Shown here one piece after another: positions 44,266 to 52,366 of a DNA stretch of 64,000 bases (within the stretch, counting starts at the first letter, position 1; the number at the start of each line of letters is the position of its first letter). Below the pieces are notes generated by a model, which saw nothing but the letters and a program-made list of their open reading frames with translations, ran no database searches and was not told the origin of the DNA. Location: assembly GCF_025398175.1 (NCBI RefSeq), contig NZ_CP099735.1:1116001-1180000 (forward strand), written 5' to 3'. The DNA is from Photobacterium sp. TY1-4 (lineage in GTDB: Bacteria > Pseudomonadota > Gammaproteobacteria > Enterobacterales > Vibrionaceae). The translations under genes and the position numbers were made by a program.

Positions 44266-44551
44266 GGGCAGTCAGTCCGTTGTTACACCACAGAAAGATT
44301 AATATAGTGTTAATAAACCAGGGAATAAACAACAAACGCCGATTGTTCTCTCCAAATGGTGATCAACCACTCCTTGATACGCCATCACCAACATATGCAA
44401 CCAAATCATTGATTCCATCAATGTGAAACGGCCAATCTCGTTCACGTAGCATTCACCCCAGCCAAAATAATATAAATATCAACAAGGCGGCGGGGCAGAA
44501 AGACTTCCCCGTTGAATCACAGCCATAACCAAAATAATAAGGGGATAAGGG
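44266..44551. other. Intergenic upstream of the chemoreceptor
   Basis: This is an AT-rich stretch between two divergent genes. No additional gene is seen. It should hold the chemoreceptor promoter on the - strand and that of the small Cys-rich gene on +, but no clear consensus stands out. Confidence 0.5.
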
Positions 44552-44662
44552 ATGCAGTGTGAGCATAAGCGTCTACAGCGGATCAAACGGACCATTTGGC
44601 AACGAATGATTTATAAAGAAGTCCATCGCTGTCAGGAATGTGGTGAACGGATTAAGATCTAA
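44552..44662 (+). CDS. 36-residue Cys-rich (zinc-ribbon-like) small protein
   Basis: This short gene has a strong purine-rich ribosome region (AAGGGGATAAGGG) immediately before its ATG. The 36-residue product is very basic. It has two metal-ligand pairs, CxxH at the N-terminus (MQCEHKRL) and CxxC at the C-terminus (HRCQECGERIKI), separated by a helix with KRTIWQRMIYKEV. This pattern suggests a tiny zinc-binding protein that could bind nucleic acid or a ribosome-like partner. I do not recognise a named family. Its size makes it easy to miss. Confidence 0.6.
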   Translation: MQCEHKRLQRIKRTIWQRMIYKEVHRCQECGERIKI

Positions 44663-44759
44663 CGCTGTAGCGCCTGGACGTTTAACCAAAAATACAAAAT
44701 CAAATGGCGTCCGTGCACTCGAAGGTCAGCAAAGACATCGTCAACGCTAGGGATAAATA

Positions 44760-44792
44760 AAAAGGAGGTCACTCTGGGTGACCTCCTTCTTA
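44760..44792. terminator. Bidirectional terminator between small Cys-rich gene and CII-like gene
   Basis: AAGGAGGTCAC (44762-44772) pairs with GTGACCTCCTT (44778-44788). The - strand continues with TTTTTATTT, making it a good terminator for the CII-like gene. The + strand tail (CTTATT) is weaker. Confidence 0.8.
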
Positions 44793-44854
44793 TTCTGAAT
44801 CGCACGCTCCAGCGCCGCACCATAATTCAATCGATAAATTGAAACTCAGGCAAT

Positions 44855-45376
44855 TTATGTAATGTTAATTCGGTTTTCACAGGCAAATTCCAGCATATCG
44901 CGTAATTTAATCATGGCGTCGATATCCTGGCTCATTTCTTTTTTAATTTCTTCCAGCTCATTGGCGCTAACTTTGCCATCTGACAGCGCAGCCCGAATCT
45001 CTTGCTGCACCTCGCCACGCTCTTTATCCCAGTTCATCCAGGCATTAAGCACATTGCGGTAAGTGACTTCATGCTCCTCGTCAATCTCGCTCCGCTCACA
45101 TTTCAGGCCAAAAAGCTTCAGCATTTCATCCAGAATGAACACATGGCGCTCTTCTTGTTGCAGCACTTTCACCGTCAGCATGAATTCTTGCAAGGTGAGT
45201 TGGTGGCCCGCCTGAGCCGGGTTGATTTTATTGGAAAATGTCCGTGAGCTAATGTTTTTACCGCTCATCGCTTTGACTTCATTGAACAGCTTCTCAATGC
45301 CGAATTCCTTGCTCTGGAGATGAAGGGAGCGTGAAAAACCAGTCAATAACGCATCTTTGTCCATTCGGGTTGCCAT
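44855..45376 (-). CDS. Phage regulatory CII-like protein (orphan)
   Basis: This encodes a 173-residue protein resembling the phage CII/CP76 regulatory family. The N-terminal HTH-like region contains RTFSNKINPAQAGHQLTLQE (about 45-64). A helical segment follows with QQEERHVFILDEMLKLFGLK, and a charged helical C-terminus spans about 130-173. No integrase, structural phage gene or attachment-site-like repeat is nearby, so it appears to be a domesticated or relict regulator. ATG at 45376 or 45364 are possible starts, and neither has a clear ribosome site. The dyads upstream (45416-45505) may be its operators. Confidence 0.7.
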   Translation of the reverse strand: MATRMDKDALLTGFSRSLHLQSKEFGIEKLFNEVKAMSGKNISSRTFSNKINPAQAGHQLTLQEFMLTVKVLQQEERHVFILDEMLKLFGLKCERSEIDEEHEVTYRNVLNAWMNWDKERGEVQQEIRAALSDGKVSANELEEIKKEMSQDIDAMIKLRDMLEFACENRINIT

Positions 45377-45732
45377 GAGGTTCAGGGGTTACAAAGGTGG
45401 GGCAATCATGGGGGAATACCGATAAACATCCAGAAAAACCGTGATACTGCTCCAGAAAACCAATCCAACTGATGAATTCATCAACATAGATACCTTATCG
45501 GTATCAGAAAAACATGAGAGACATCCCGAATTTCATGCACGCCGCTGTGATTCTCCCCTCCCGAATGTGCACTAAGTTGCAACATGTCAAGCAAATCTGC
45601 ATCAAAATTTTAATGATTGAATAGACGTGGCATTTTTATGCACATATGATTCACCACACATATGCAATCATGCTCAAATGACCACCCTTTTGATGGATCT
45701 TTACACAAACAAAACAATGATTGGGTGACACA
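45377..45732. other. Intergenic with possible operators
   Basis: This is a 356-base AT-rich divergent region between the CII-like gene and the VWA lipoprotein gene. It holds ATACCGATAA at 45416-45425 and its inverted copy TTATCGGTAT at 45495-45504. It also holds the local dyad GATACC-N5-GGTATC (45489-45505). No gene is seen. Confidence 0.6.
45416..45505. promoter_or_regulatory. Pair of inverted 10-bp sites (ATACCGATAA)
   Basis: ATACCGATAA (45416-45425) and its exact reverse complement TTATCGGTAT (45495-45504) are 69 bases apart. The right copy lies within a second dyad, GATACC-TTATC-GGTATC. They are candidate operators for the adjacent CII-like regulator. Confidence 0.5.
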
Positions 45733-47244
45733 ATGAAGAAGGAACTCTTTTCACTAACCGTGCTTGCTGCCGCTTTATTAAGTGGCTGTAATAGCAGCAA
45801 CTCCTCCGGTGAATCAAAAACAGGCCCCGGACAAACGCCGGATCCAACCCCCGCCAAAACCACATTCAGCGGGACGCTGGTGACGCCGGAACCGGTTCAG
45901 GCCACGACACAAAAAGCGCTATTCAGTGCAACCCACGGCTTTACCACCCAAGCGACGGATACCCCTTGTCCGAATGTGCCCACCGGCTACTATCCGCTCA
46001 GTAATGCTTCAATCTCGTTGGTCGCCAACAATGATGCGGTCTTCAGCGAAACCACAACAACTGATACCTGTGGCCAGTTCTCGCTGGAAGTTGAAGGCGA
46101 AAACACAGCCTTTGAGAACTCCAAACTGGTCGCCACCTCCGACAACTTCAAAACCCTCGAAGCCAATGCCCAGAACTTCGTGCAAGTTGCCGATCAGCCG
46201 AACGATACCGTGGCTTCAACCATTGCCAAAAATGCCAGCTATGTGATCAGCGGGATCCAGAAAATCGATGATGACACCCTCGCATTCTCGATCACCGACA
46301 GCCAGTCCGGCAAAGCAGTGATCCAGGTGGCGAAAGGCGCGTTCCAGATCCTGGTCAATGCCAACGAGAACCCGATCGTCTCCCTCAACACCGCCGATCA
46401 GCTGCAAGTCAGCAACAGTATCGTGATGACCCTCGATGCCAGTGGTTCAATGTCTGGGAAAGTATATGACGAGCAGGGCGATCCCGTCACTGACAGTAAT
46501 CACGTCACCTACAACCGCTTTCGCCTGACAGCGCTGGCAGCACATCAGTTTATGATGGAAAAAAATACCGAAGATGAAGTGGCAGTGATCCCGTTCAGTT
46601 TGGATGTTAATCTCATCAATAAAACACTCCTGGATGGGTACAATTTTCAGGACGAGAACGGACTAGAGACCACCATCAATTACAGTGACTCCGGCTTTAT
46701 GAAAGATAAAGCCGCGCTTCACTTTGCAATCGATTTTTACAACATGCACGTGCCGATGTGGGAAGAAAGAGTGTTCGATACCAAACATGCCGACCGAACC
46801 GATAACGTTCACGCCATTCTTGAAAACTATCCTTGGGGAGGCGGAACTGAGCTTGAAGATTCAATTCATGTCGCGCTCGATACCACCAAGCAGGCCACGG
46901 GTGATGTCAACTCCGTGTTCGTGATGACTGACGGCGATGCCGGGTTTAACGATCTTGACGGCCTGATCACGAAAGCCAAATCAATGAACCTGCCGGTTCA
47001 CAGTATTGCTATCAGCAATGACGCCTATACCCAGGATTTAATGCAGATCTCAGAGCAAACCGGCGGTAGCTTCAAGCACATTACCGATGTTCAGAATATC
47101 GCCGGCGTGTATTCTGCCCTGCAAACCACAGTGAAGTTTAACTATTTGGCCAACTTAACCCAACCGGTCAAGAGCCAGGATGTCATTAAAATGATCTTGA
47201 CGCTGAACGGCGAAGTCGTGGAGCGGGAAGTGACCCTGAACTGA
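45733..47244 (+). CDS. von Willebrand factor A-domain lipoprotein
   Basis: This encodes a 503-residue lipoprotein. The lipobox LLSGC (Cys19) is followed by a Ser/Gly-rich linker. An N-terminal beta-rich domain (about 35-215) contains two Cys, in TPCPNVPTGYYPL and TTDTCGQF. A VWA domain (about 225-460) carries the complete MIDAS start TLDASGSMSG (D235, S237, S239) and VMTDGDAG. The tail is short. VWA domains bind proteins through a metal ion. Surface adhesion or sensing is plausible but unproven. The ATG at 45733 is chosen over a TTG 12 bases earlier because it gives a proper lipoprotein signal. Confidence 0.85.
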   Translation: MKKELFSLTVLAAALLSGCNSSNSSGESKTGPGQTPDPTPAKTTFSGTLVTPEPVQATTQKALFSATHGFTTQATDTPCPNVPTGYYPLSNASISLVANNDAVFSETTTTDTCGQFSLEVEGENTAFENSKLVATSDNFKTLEANAQNFVQVADQPNDTVASTIAKNASYVISGIQKIDDDTLAFSITDSQSGKAVIQVAKGAFQILVNANENPIVSLNTADQLQVSNSIVMTLDASGSMSGKVYDEQGDPVTDSNHVTYNRFRLTALAAHQFMMEKNTEDEVAVIPFSLDVNLINKTLLDGYNFQDENGLETTINYSDSGFMKDKAALHFAIDFYNMHVPMWEERVFDTKHADRTDNVHAILENYPWGGGTELEDSIHVALDTTKQATGDVNSVFVMTDGDAGFNDLDGLITKAKSMNLPVHSIAISNDAYTQDLMQISEQTGGSFKHITDVQNIAGVYSALQTTVKFNYLANLTQPVKSQDVIKMILTLNGEVVEREVTLN

Positions 47245-47275
47245 TTGCGCGCCCGGACCGTACTCAACAACTGCG

Positions 47276-47302
47276 CCCTGCCCGCCACACCGGTGGGCAG
47301 GG
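47276..47302. terminator. GC-rich hairpin between convergent genes
   Basis: CCCTGCCC (47276-47283) pairs with GGGCAGGG (47295-47302), with an inner CAC/GTG extension. No T-run is present on either side. It lies exactly between the VWA gene and the kinase-nuclease gene. Confidence 0.45.
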
Positions 47303-47303
47303 T

Positions 47304-49304
47304 TCAGGGCGACAAGCCGGGACCGGCCCGGACCACATGGGGGAAGATCGCCTCCACCTCCCGGTACATGGCTTCCGGATCGCCTTCATAACGCCGTGAG
47401 AAATGAAACGGCACCAATTGACTCACATTCGCAGCCACGGCAATTTCCCCGCAGGCCGTCGTCGTCAGGTGACCGTTATTGCGCCCGCGCCAGCGATCCT
47501 GATGCGCAAATGCCGCTTCGCAGATCAGCGTATCGGCATCACGGGCCAGGGTGATCAGCTTACGTCGGTTCTCGGGAGTATCAGCCAGATCAGTCGCGTA
47601 AACCAGCTTCTTCCCGGCCTGCTTTTCGATCAGTTGTGCGGCCAAGGTACTGACCACACACGTCTCTCCGTTGGGCAAAGTGATCACATCATCCAGCTCA
47701 CCGGCCAGATAACAATGCTTGAGTTTGCCCAGCCAGCGATCCGGCGGATACGGCAAAGCCTGCAACGCCTGTTCGGAAATCCGGATCGATTCGACCGGCT
47801 CATAAGCATAGGCAAGCACGGGGGTCCCGTGATCCAGCTCGACCGCCCGGATCAAAAACCTAGCTTCCTGATGAATGATCCCCTGATGAACCATGCGCTC
47901 CGGGAGCACATCAATGGTCCGGAAACCCGCTTTCAGCCGATAGCATCGCAACGTCAGCCCATGCAACTCAGCCACCTCAAACTCCGGCCCGTTCTCCCCG
48001 ATACGATCCCATAAAATCCCGCTCAGCATCCCGGCCACATGCAGCGCCAGGCCGGGCGGTCCAAACAGCTTGCAGGGTGACGGTGAGCCGAGCCGGACCC
48101 GCAACAACCCCATAAACCCGCCGATATGGTCAAAATGCGCATGGGTAATAAAAATATGGCTGACATGATGGCTATGGCGCATCGGTAAACGGATCGTATT
48201 GCCTAAATCAAACAGGATGCAGCGACGACTCCAGTGGGTTTTGATCAACAACAGCGGATCTTCAAACAGACCGTTGACCAGCTCAGCAGTCATATCCCGT
48301 TGCGTGATCGGCGGACTGCGATCCACCACTTTGGTGCGGTGGGCATACACTAAGGATGGTTTGCGAGCAGGCGGGGATGTTTGGGGAGAACGTGGTTGAC
48401 GGACGGTTCGCAGCTTGTGCCCGGGCAAATGCCTGGCATCGCGGATCAGCAGCTGGATTGGCCCACGCAGTGGCAACAAAGACGGCGGTATCGACGCGCC
48501 CTGCGGGCTGCGCAGTCGGATCCCCCGGGGCGTCAGCGCCACCACCTCCCCCATCACCGATCCACCTTGAGGATCCCTGAGTTGTACCAGCATCCCCGGC
48601 CAGCACTCAGGCTCAGCGCGCAGCGGCGGTGTTCCCAGCAATACCAGCGCCTGCCACGGCAACTCATACTCAACCGCACGGGCCAGATAGCACTGCCATA
48701 ACCGGGTCCGCCAATCCAGTCGCTCACTGCGCAGGGGCAGTCGAGCCAGCGATGACGGCGACAACCAGCACACCGGGCACGGAAGCGCGGAAATCACCGA
48801 CGCCAGTTCCGCCACCTGTTCACGCTCAGCCAATACCACCAACCGGGACGCCGCGGTACGGGCCACCAGCGTTTGCAACATTTCCGCAGCGGCAACCCCC
48901 TGGATCATCCCCGGCGCATCAATCAAACACGGGCAATCGTCCGGAACCTGCTGCATCAATTGTCCGACGGCTTCCGACAGCGGCAGGCGAAAACGGGCGG
49001 CATCGAGGCTGCAGAGGGCTTCAAATGCAAGCAACTGCCAGTCCCCCTGGTGGCTGTTCTCCAGACGCCACTGCCCCAGATTGACTGCCGCCGGGATCCC
49101 AAAACTCGGCGTTCCGGGGTCCGCGCTCAGGCACAGACATCCCTGACCGGCAGCCGACAAGCGCCGGGCCAGCTCGGCTGCCAGCGTGCTCTTCCCGGCC
49201 CCGGTCGGGCCGAAGATCAACACACGTTCAGCTTTGTGCAGCAGCTTTTCATACAGCAACGCAACACCCGCGTGATACGCAAACCTCGTCGTCAGCGCCT
49301 CCAT
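47304..49304 (-). CDS. Clp1/Grc3-like polynucleotide kinase fused to RNase Z-like nuclease
   Basis: This encodes a 666-residue two-domain protein. The N-terminal domain (about 25-310) is a P-loop kinase. Its Walker A is GPTGAGKST (32-40, Lys38), followed by LSADPGTPSFGIP (Asp62), a motif close to the DPGQPxF signature of Clp1/Grc3 RNA 5'-hydroxyl kinases. After a Pro/Arg-rich linker (about 312-345), the C-terminal domain is a metallo-beta-lactamase fold of RNase Z type. It has THAHFDHIGG (His388, His390, Asp392, His393), VYATDLAD, GHLTTTACGE and PFHFSRRYEGD. ATG at 49304 follows GGGGGGA. It lies 44 bases after rtcB on the same strand, implying a shared RNA-repair or RNA-processing role. Activities are inferred from motifs. 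Confidence 0.82.
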   Translation of the reverse strand: MEALTTRFAYHAGVALLYEKLLHKAERVLIFGPTGAGKSTLAAELARRLSAAGQGCLCLSADPGTPSFGIPAAVNLGQWRLENSHQGDWQLLAFEALCSLDAARFRLPLSEAVGQLMQQVPDDCPCLIDAPGMIQGVAAAEMLQTLVARTAASRLVVLAEREQVAELASVISALPCPVCWLSPSSLARLPLRSERLDWRTRLWQCYLARAVEYELPWQALVLLGTPPLRAEPECWPGMLVQLRDPQGGSVMGEVVALTPRGIRLRSPQGASIPPSLLPLRGPIQLLIRDARHLPGHKLRTVRQPRSPQTSPPARKPSLVYAHRTKVVDRSPPITQRDMTAELVNGLFEDPLLLIKTHWSRRCILFDLGNTIRLPMRHSHHVSHIFITHAHFDHIGGFMGLLRVRLGSPSPCKLFGPPGLALHVAGMLSGILWDRIGENGPEFEVAELHGLTLRCYRLKAGFRTIDVLPERMVHQGIIHQEARFLIRAVELDHGTPVLAYAYEPVESIRISEQALQALPYPPDRWLGKLKHCYLAGELDDVITLPNGETCVVSTLAAQLIEKQAGKKLVYATDLADTPENRRKLITLARDADTLICEAAFAHQDRWRGRNNGHLTTTACGEIAVAANVSQLVPFHFSRRYEGDPEAMYREVEAIFPHVVRAGPGLSP

Positions 49305-49338
49305 GTTCCCCCCAGCGGTCCTGTGATGCCTCAATCTG

Positions 49339-49352
49339 TTAAGTATACTTAA
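49339..49352. promoter_or_regulatory. Perfect 14-bp palindrome between rtcB and the fusion gene
   Basis: TTAAGTATACTTAA overlaps the rtcB stop codon and lies 35 bases before the fusion gene start. A related half-site (TTGAGTATAC) occurs upstream of rtcB at 50582-50591. A shared regulator is possible. Confidence 0.5.
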
Positions 49353-50545
49353 CCTTTGATGTTCACAATCTGCCGCAGGGTATGGACAATCTCGACCAAA
49401 TCACGCTGATTGGCCATTACCGTATCAATGTCTTTGTATGCCGAAGGAATTTCGTCAATCACGCCCTTGTCTTTGCGACACTCAATCCCGGCGGTCTGGG
49501 CTTTGAGGTCGCTAACGGTGTGCAATTTTTTCGCCTGGGTCCGCGACATCCGACGCCCAGCCCCATGGCTGCAGCTACAGAAAGCGTCCGGATTGCCGAG
49601 CCCGCGCACCACGTAAGAGTTGGTGCCCATACTGCCGGGGATCACCCCGAGATCGCCCACCCCGGCCCGAATGGCCCCTTTGCGGGTCACCCAGACCTCG
49701 CGACCGAAATGGATCTCGCGTTCAATATAGTTGTGATGGCAGTTGATCGCTTCCTGAGTCACGGTAAAGGGGGGCAACAACCGCGCCATTCGTTTCAAGG
49801 CCGCATCCATCATCAGCGTCCGGTTCACCCAGGCATAGGCTTGCGCCCAGCTCACCGCTTCCACATACGGTTGGTAGTCGCGAGCCCCTTCCTCGAAATA
49901 CGCCAAGTCCGCATCGGGCAGATGAAGATGATGGCGTTCCATGTCGCGCTTGGCCTGGGTAATAAAATATCGGCCTATTGCATTGCCGATCCCCCGGCTG
50001 CCCGAGTGGAGCATCACCCAGAGATCGTCGGCTTCATCCAGACAGAGCTCAAAAAAATGATTGCCGCCGCCTAACGTCCCGGCCTGGTAAGCCCAGCGGC
50101 CGGGTTTCACCATTTTCCGCAACTCAGGATTGGACTGAAAGATCGACTCAAGCTGGACAGCCAGGGGAGAATCCCCACGGATCCGGGGCCGCGGATGCTC
50201 CTGGCCCGGCCCGAGCGGGATCACCGATTCCAGCTCCTGACGCAGAATACGACAGCTGTCCGGCAAATCAGCCGCGGTCAGCGACAGGCGCACCGCATTG
50301 ATCCCACAGCCGATATCCACCCCGACGGCTGCCGGAATAATCGCCCTGACGGTACAAATCACGCTACCGATGGTGGCCCCTTTGCCGAGATGCACATCCG
50401 CCATCCCGGCAACATGATGATAAATAAAGGGTAAGGACGCCGTATGTTTAAGTTGTAAGGCAGTCTGATCATCCAGATCATCGGTCCAGACTTTGACCGG
50501 ATGCAACTGCTTGCCTTGCGGCGGATAGAAGGTAGATACCGGCAT
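49349..50545 (-). CDS. rtcB: RNA-splicing ligase RtcB
   Basis: This encodes a 398-residue RNA ligase that joins 2',3'-cyclic- or 3'-phosphate ends to 5'-hydroxyl ends using GTP and Mn2+. The metal and active-site motifs are intact: MADVHLGKGATIGSV, AAVGVDIGCGINAVRL (with the metal-binding Cys), GGGNHFFEL, and SCSHGAGRRMSRTQ with the guanylylated His near residue 327. ATG at 50545 follows GGAGG. An ATG at 50572 is also possible. No rtcA cyclase or rtcR regulator gene is adjacent. Instead a kinase-nuclease fusion follows on the same strand. Confidence 0.95.
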   Translation of the reverse strand: MPVSTFYPPQGKQLHPVKVWTDDLDDQTALQLKHTASLPFIYHHVAGMADVHLGKGATIGSVICTVRAIIPAAVGVDIGCGINAVRLSLTAADLPDSCRILRQELESVIPLGPGQEHPRPRIRGDSPLAVQLESIFQSNPELRKMVKPGRWAYQAGTLGGGNHFFELCLDEADDLWVMLHSGSRGIGNAIGRYFITQAKRDMERHHLHLPDADLAYFEEGARDYQPYVEAVSWAQAYAWVNRTLMMDAALKRMARLLPPFTVTQEAINCHHNYIEREIHFGREVWVTRKGAIRAGVGDLGVIPGSMGTNSYVVRGLGNPDAFCSCSHGAGRRMSRTQAKKLHTVSDLKAQTAGIECRKDKGVIDEIPSAYKDIDTVMANQRDLVEIVHTLRQIVNIKG

Positions 50546-50581
50546 GGAACATGCCTCCACAAGAACGGGCATTGGCCTCTC

Positions 50582-50621
50582 TTGAGTATACGCACCTCAC
50601 CAGCGCTGAGCGCGCATACTC
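50582..50621. promoter_or_regulatory. Inverted repeat upstream of rtcB
   Basis: GAGTATACGC (50584-50593) and GCGCATACTC (50612-50621) form a dyad with one mismatch around 18 bases. The left arm resembles the palindrome at 49339-49352. It may be an operator for rtcB. Confidence 0.4.
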
Positions 50622-50804
50622 ACACCGACCTTCACCGCCCGCCTACATCCCATCCATGACGTTCCCCCCACCCCCCCGATTACTACGGTCGCATAATGAT
50701 GAGCGAACCGAATGAAATCAAACGCCTTTAAGCCTATGATATGCCGACATGAGTTATGGGGTATGGGATATGAATAGCTCAGCGGTGGCCTCAGGAGCAT
50801 ATCA

Positions 50805-51305
50805 ATGATCAGAAAAGCCGAGCAGCGGGATTGTGTTAATCTGGCGGCGCTGTCACTGCAAGTGTGGCTGGATACTTATACGGTTCAGGGCCTGCGGACG
50901 CAGTTATCTCAGTATGTGTTATCAACCTTTACCGAAAGTCATTTTTCTCAGCTCTTGAATCAAGATGTCATTGAGATCATCGTGTATCAAGCAGAGAACC
51001 ACCTGGTTGGTTTTATCATGGTGGATTTATCTTCTCGTTTCGAACAGTCTGAACGTTATAGTTATGAAGTGGCCACGTTGTATATATCCCGACACTTTCA
51101 GGGGCAAGGCATCGGACGGAAACGACTCCAGAAAATCGAGTGTTTATGCTGCGTGCCATTTTGGTTATCCGTTTGGGTGAATAACGAAGCTGCCATTCAG
51201 TTTTATCACCAACTCGATTTTCAGTGGGTGGGTGAGCTTCATTTTCATCTTGAGGGTAAACGTCACCGGAATGACGTTTTTTCCTGTTTCGACAGAGAAG
51301 CCTGA
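50805..51305 (+). CDS. GNAT-family N-acetyltransferase
   Basis: This encodes a 166-residue acetyltransferase. The acetyl-CoA-binding loop is ISRHFQGQGIGRKRLQKIE (about 102-120, with the Q/RxxGxG/A pattern QGQGIG). The C-terminal NNEAAIQFYHQLDFQWVGEL motif (about 126-145) is typical. AGGAG precedes the ATG. Base composition is lower in GC than in the flagellar region, as for the next few genes, suggesting an accessory block. The substrate is unknown. Confidence 0.88.
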   Translation: MIRKAEQRDCVNLAALSLQVWLDTYTVQGLRTQLSQYVLSTFTESHFSQLLNQDVIEIIVYQAENHLVGFIMVDLSSRFEQSERYSYEVATLYISRHFQGQGIGRKRLQKIECLCCVPFWLSVWVNNEAAIQFYHQLDFQWVGELHFHLEGKRHRNDVFSCFDREA

Positions 51306-51329
51306 ATTCAGATACAAAAGGGAAAACAC

Positions 51330-51710
51330 ATGGATTTATTAATCGAACAAGAAATCGCTTTGCATCAATTTGACATTCGCCAGAACATGGCTGAAGTCAC
51401 GCGATTGATCCATCCCGATTTCCGGGAAATCGGCCGTTCCGGAACGAGTTTTGATTTTACAGCGATTCTCGACATGATGGCCTCTGAACACCCCTCTAAT
51501 GGCTATATTCATTCGCAGGACTTTGAAGCGATGAAACTGGAAGAGCACATCTTTTTACTACTCTACAAATCAGCATGGGTCGATGACGCCGGCAATGCCT
51601 GTCATTTCGCCAAACGCTCATCGATTTGGTCATTCGACGGTGAAAAATGGCAACTCAAGTATCATCAGGGAACCCCCTGCGCCGAATTTCAACTTCAAAC
51701 AATCACATGA
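51330..51710 (+). CDS. DUF4440/SnoaL-like protein
   Basis: This encodes a 126-residue protein with the cystatin/NTF2-like fold. LHQFDIRQNMAEVTRLIHPD, FREIGRSGTSFD (about 33-45) and the C-terminal strands WSFDGEKWQLKYHQGTPCAE match small DUF4440 proteins. It lies 24 bases after the acetyltransferase gene and is probably cotranscribed. Function is unknown. Confidence 0.82.
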   Translation: MDLLIEQEIALHQFDIRQNMAEVTRLIHPDFREIGRSGTSFDFTAILDMMASEHPSNGYIHSQDFEAMKLEEHIFLLLYKSAWVDDAGNACHFAKRSSIWSFDGEKWQLKYHQGTPCAEFQLQTIT

Positions 51711-51795
51711 GTTTGGCAGCTTGCCTTCAGCACCCCCCCATAAAGCACAAAAGAATTTACTCAAATATCAATATTCAGGAGGCGTGAGTCAATCG

Positions 51796-51930
51796 ATGAA
51801 AAATAGCACCATCACCATATCCCCAATCGGTCACGTTCTGTCGACCAGAACTGAAGCAATTGATGATCGCTGGTCTGAAGAAATCATGTCTGACTACTGG
51901 AAACCACAAAGCGAACAAGATGATGAATAA
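51796..51930 (+). pseudogene. N-terminal remnant of a TsaA/TrmO-like methyltransferase gene
   Basis: The frame encodes 44 residues. The first 25 or so (ITISPIGHVLSTRTEAIDDR) resemble the N-terminus of TsaA-like SAM-dependent methyltransferases (PIG.V.STR.E..DD.W). The rest of a protein of 150 or more residues is missing. After DDRW the sequence diverges and stops. AGGAGG lies at 51777-51782. The 3' end overlaps the start of the next small gene. I read this as a truncated gene, possibly broken by a deletion that fused it to foreign sequence. Confidence 0.5.
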
Positions 51931-52276
51931 CCTTTCAACTTATGTTTCCGCGCTCCAAGGGAAAGAAACCAAGGTGGCTATCGTTGAGCATCAATCCACC
52001 CAGCACCAATGTGAAGAGGACGGCGTCATTATAAACGCTGTCGAGCATATCGTGACCTTCAGTAATGGGGTCACCTTAGCCACGCGACAAGAATGGGATC
52101 ATCCGGATACGTTCTCTGAAGGTGTATCTGAAGACGTCTGTACTGAGTGTTGGATCACCTATGAAATCACCGCCAACCTGCAACACTTGCCGATTCGGCC
52201 GAGAAAAAAGAGCTTTGCCAATCGCTGCCAGGCGGCATTCTGGTTAAAGATAAATGATGTGCGTGCGGCGAATTAA
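51920..52276 (+). CDS. Hypothetical protein
   Basis: This encodes a 118-residue protein that I do not recognise. It has no signal peptide or membrane segment. It contains several Cys (CEEDG, DVCTECWITYE) and a basic C-terminus (PIRPRKKSFANRCQAAFWLK). The start is uncertain: two consecutive ATG codons at 51920 and 51923 overlap the end of the TsaA-like remnant, and no strong ribosome site is seen. It belongs to the low-GC accessory block. Confidence 0.55.
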   Translation: MMNNLSTYVSALQGKETKVAIVEHQSTQHQCEEDGVIINAVEHIVTFSNGVTLATRQEWDHPDTFSEGVSEDVCTECWITYEITANLQHLPIRPRKKSFANRCQAAFWLKINDVRAAN

Positions 52277-52366
52277 CCGTACTCTTTCAAACAAACGGCA
52301 ATATTAAATCGCCTTCACGAGACAACAACGAATTCCACAAGAACATGATTAAAATTGAGGTTTTTT

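Noticed and set aside
44855-45376. Prophage
   Set aside because: Only one phage-like regulator is present. No integrase, capsid, tail or lysis genes occur in the window.
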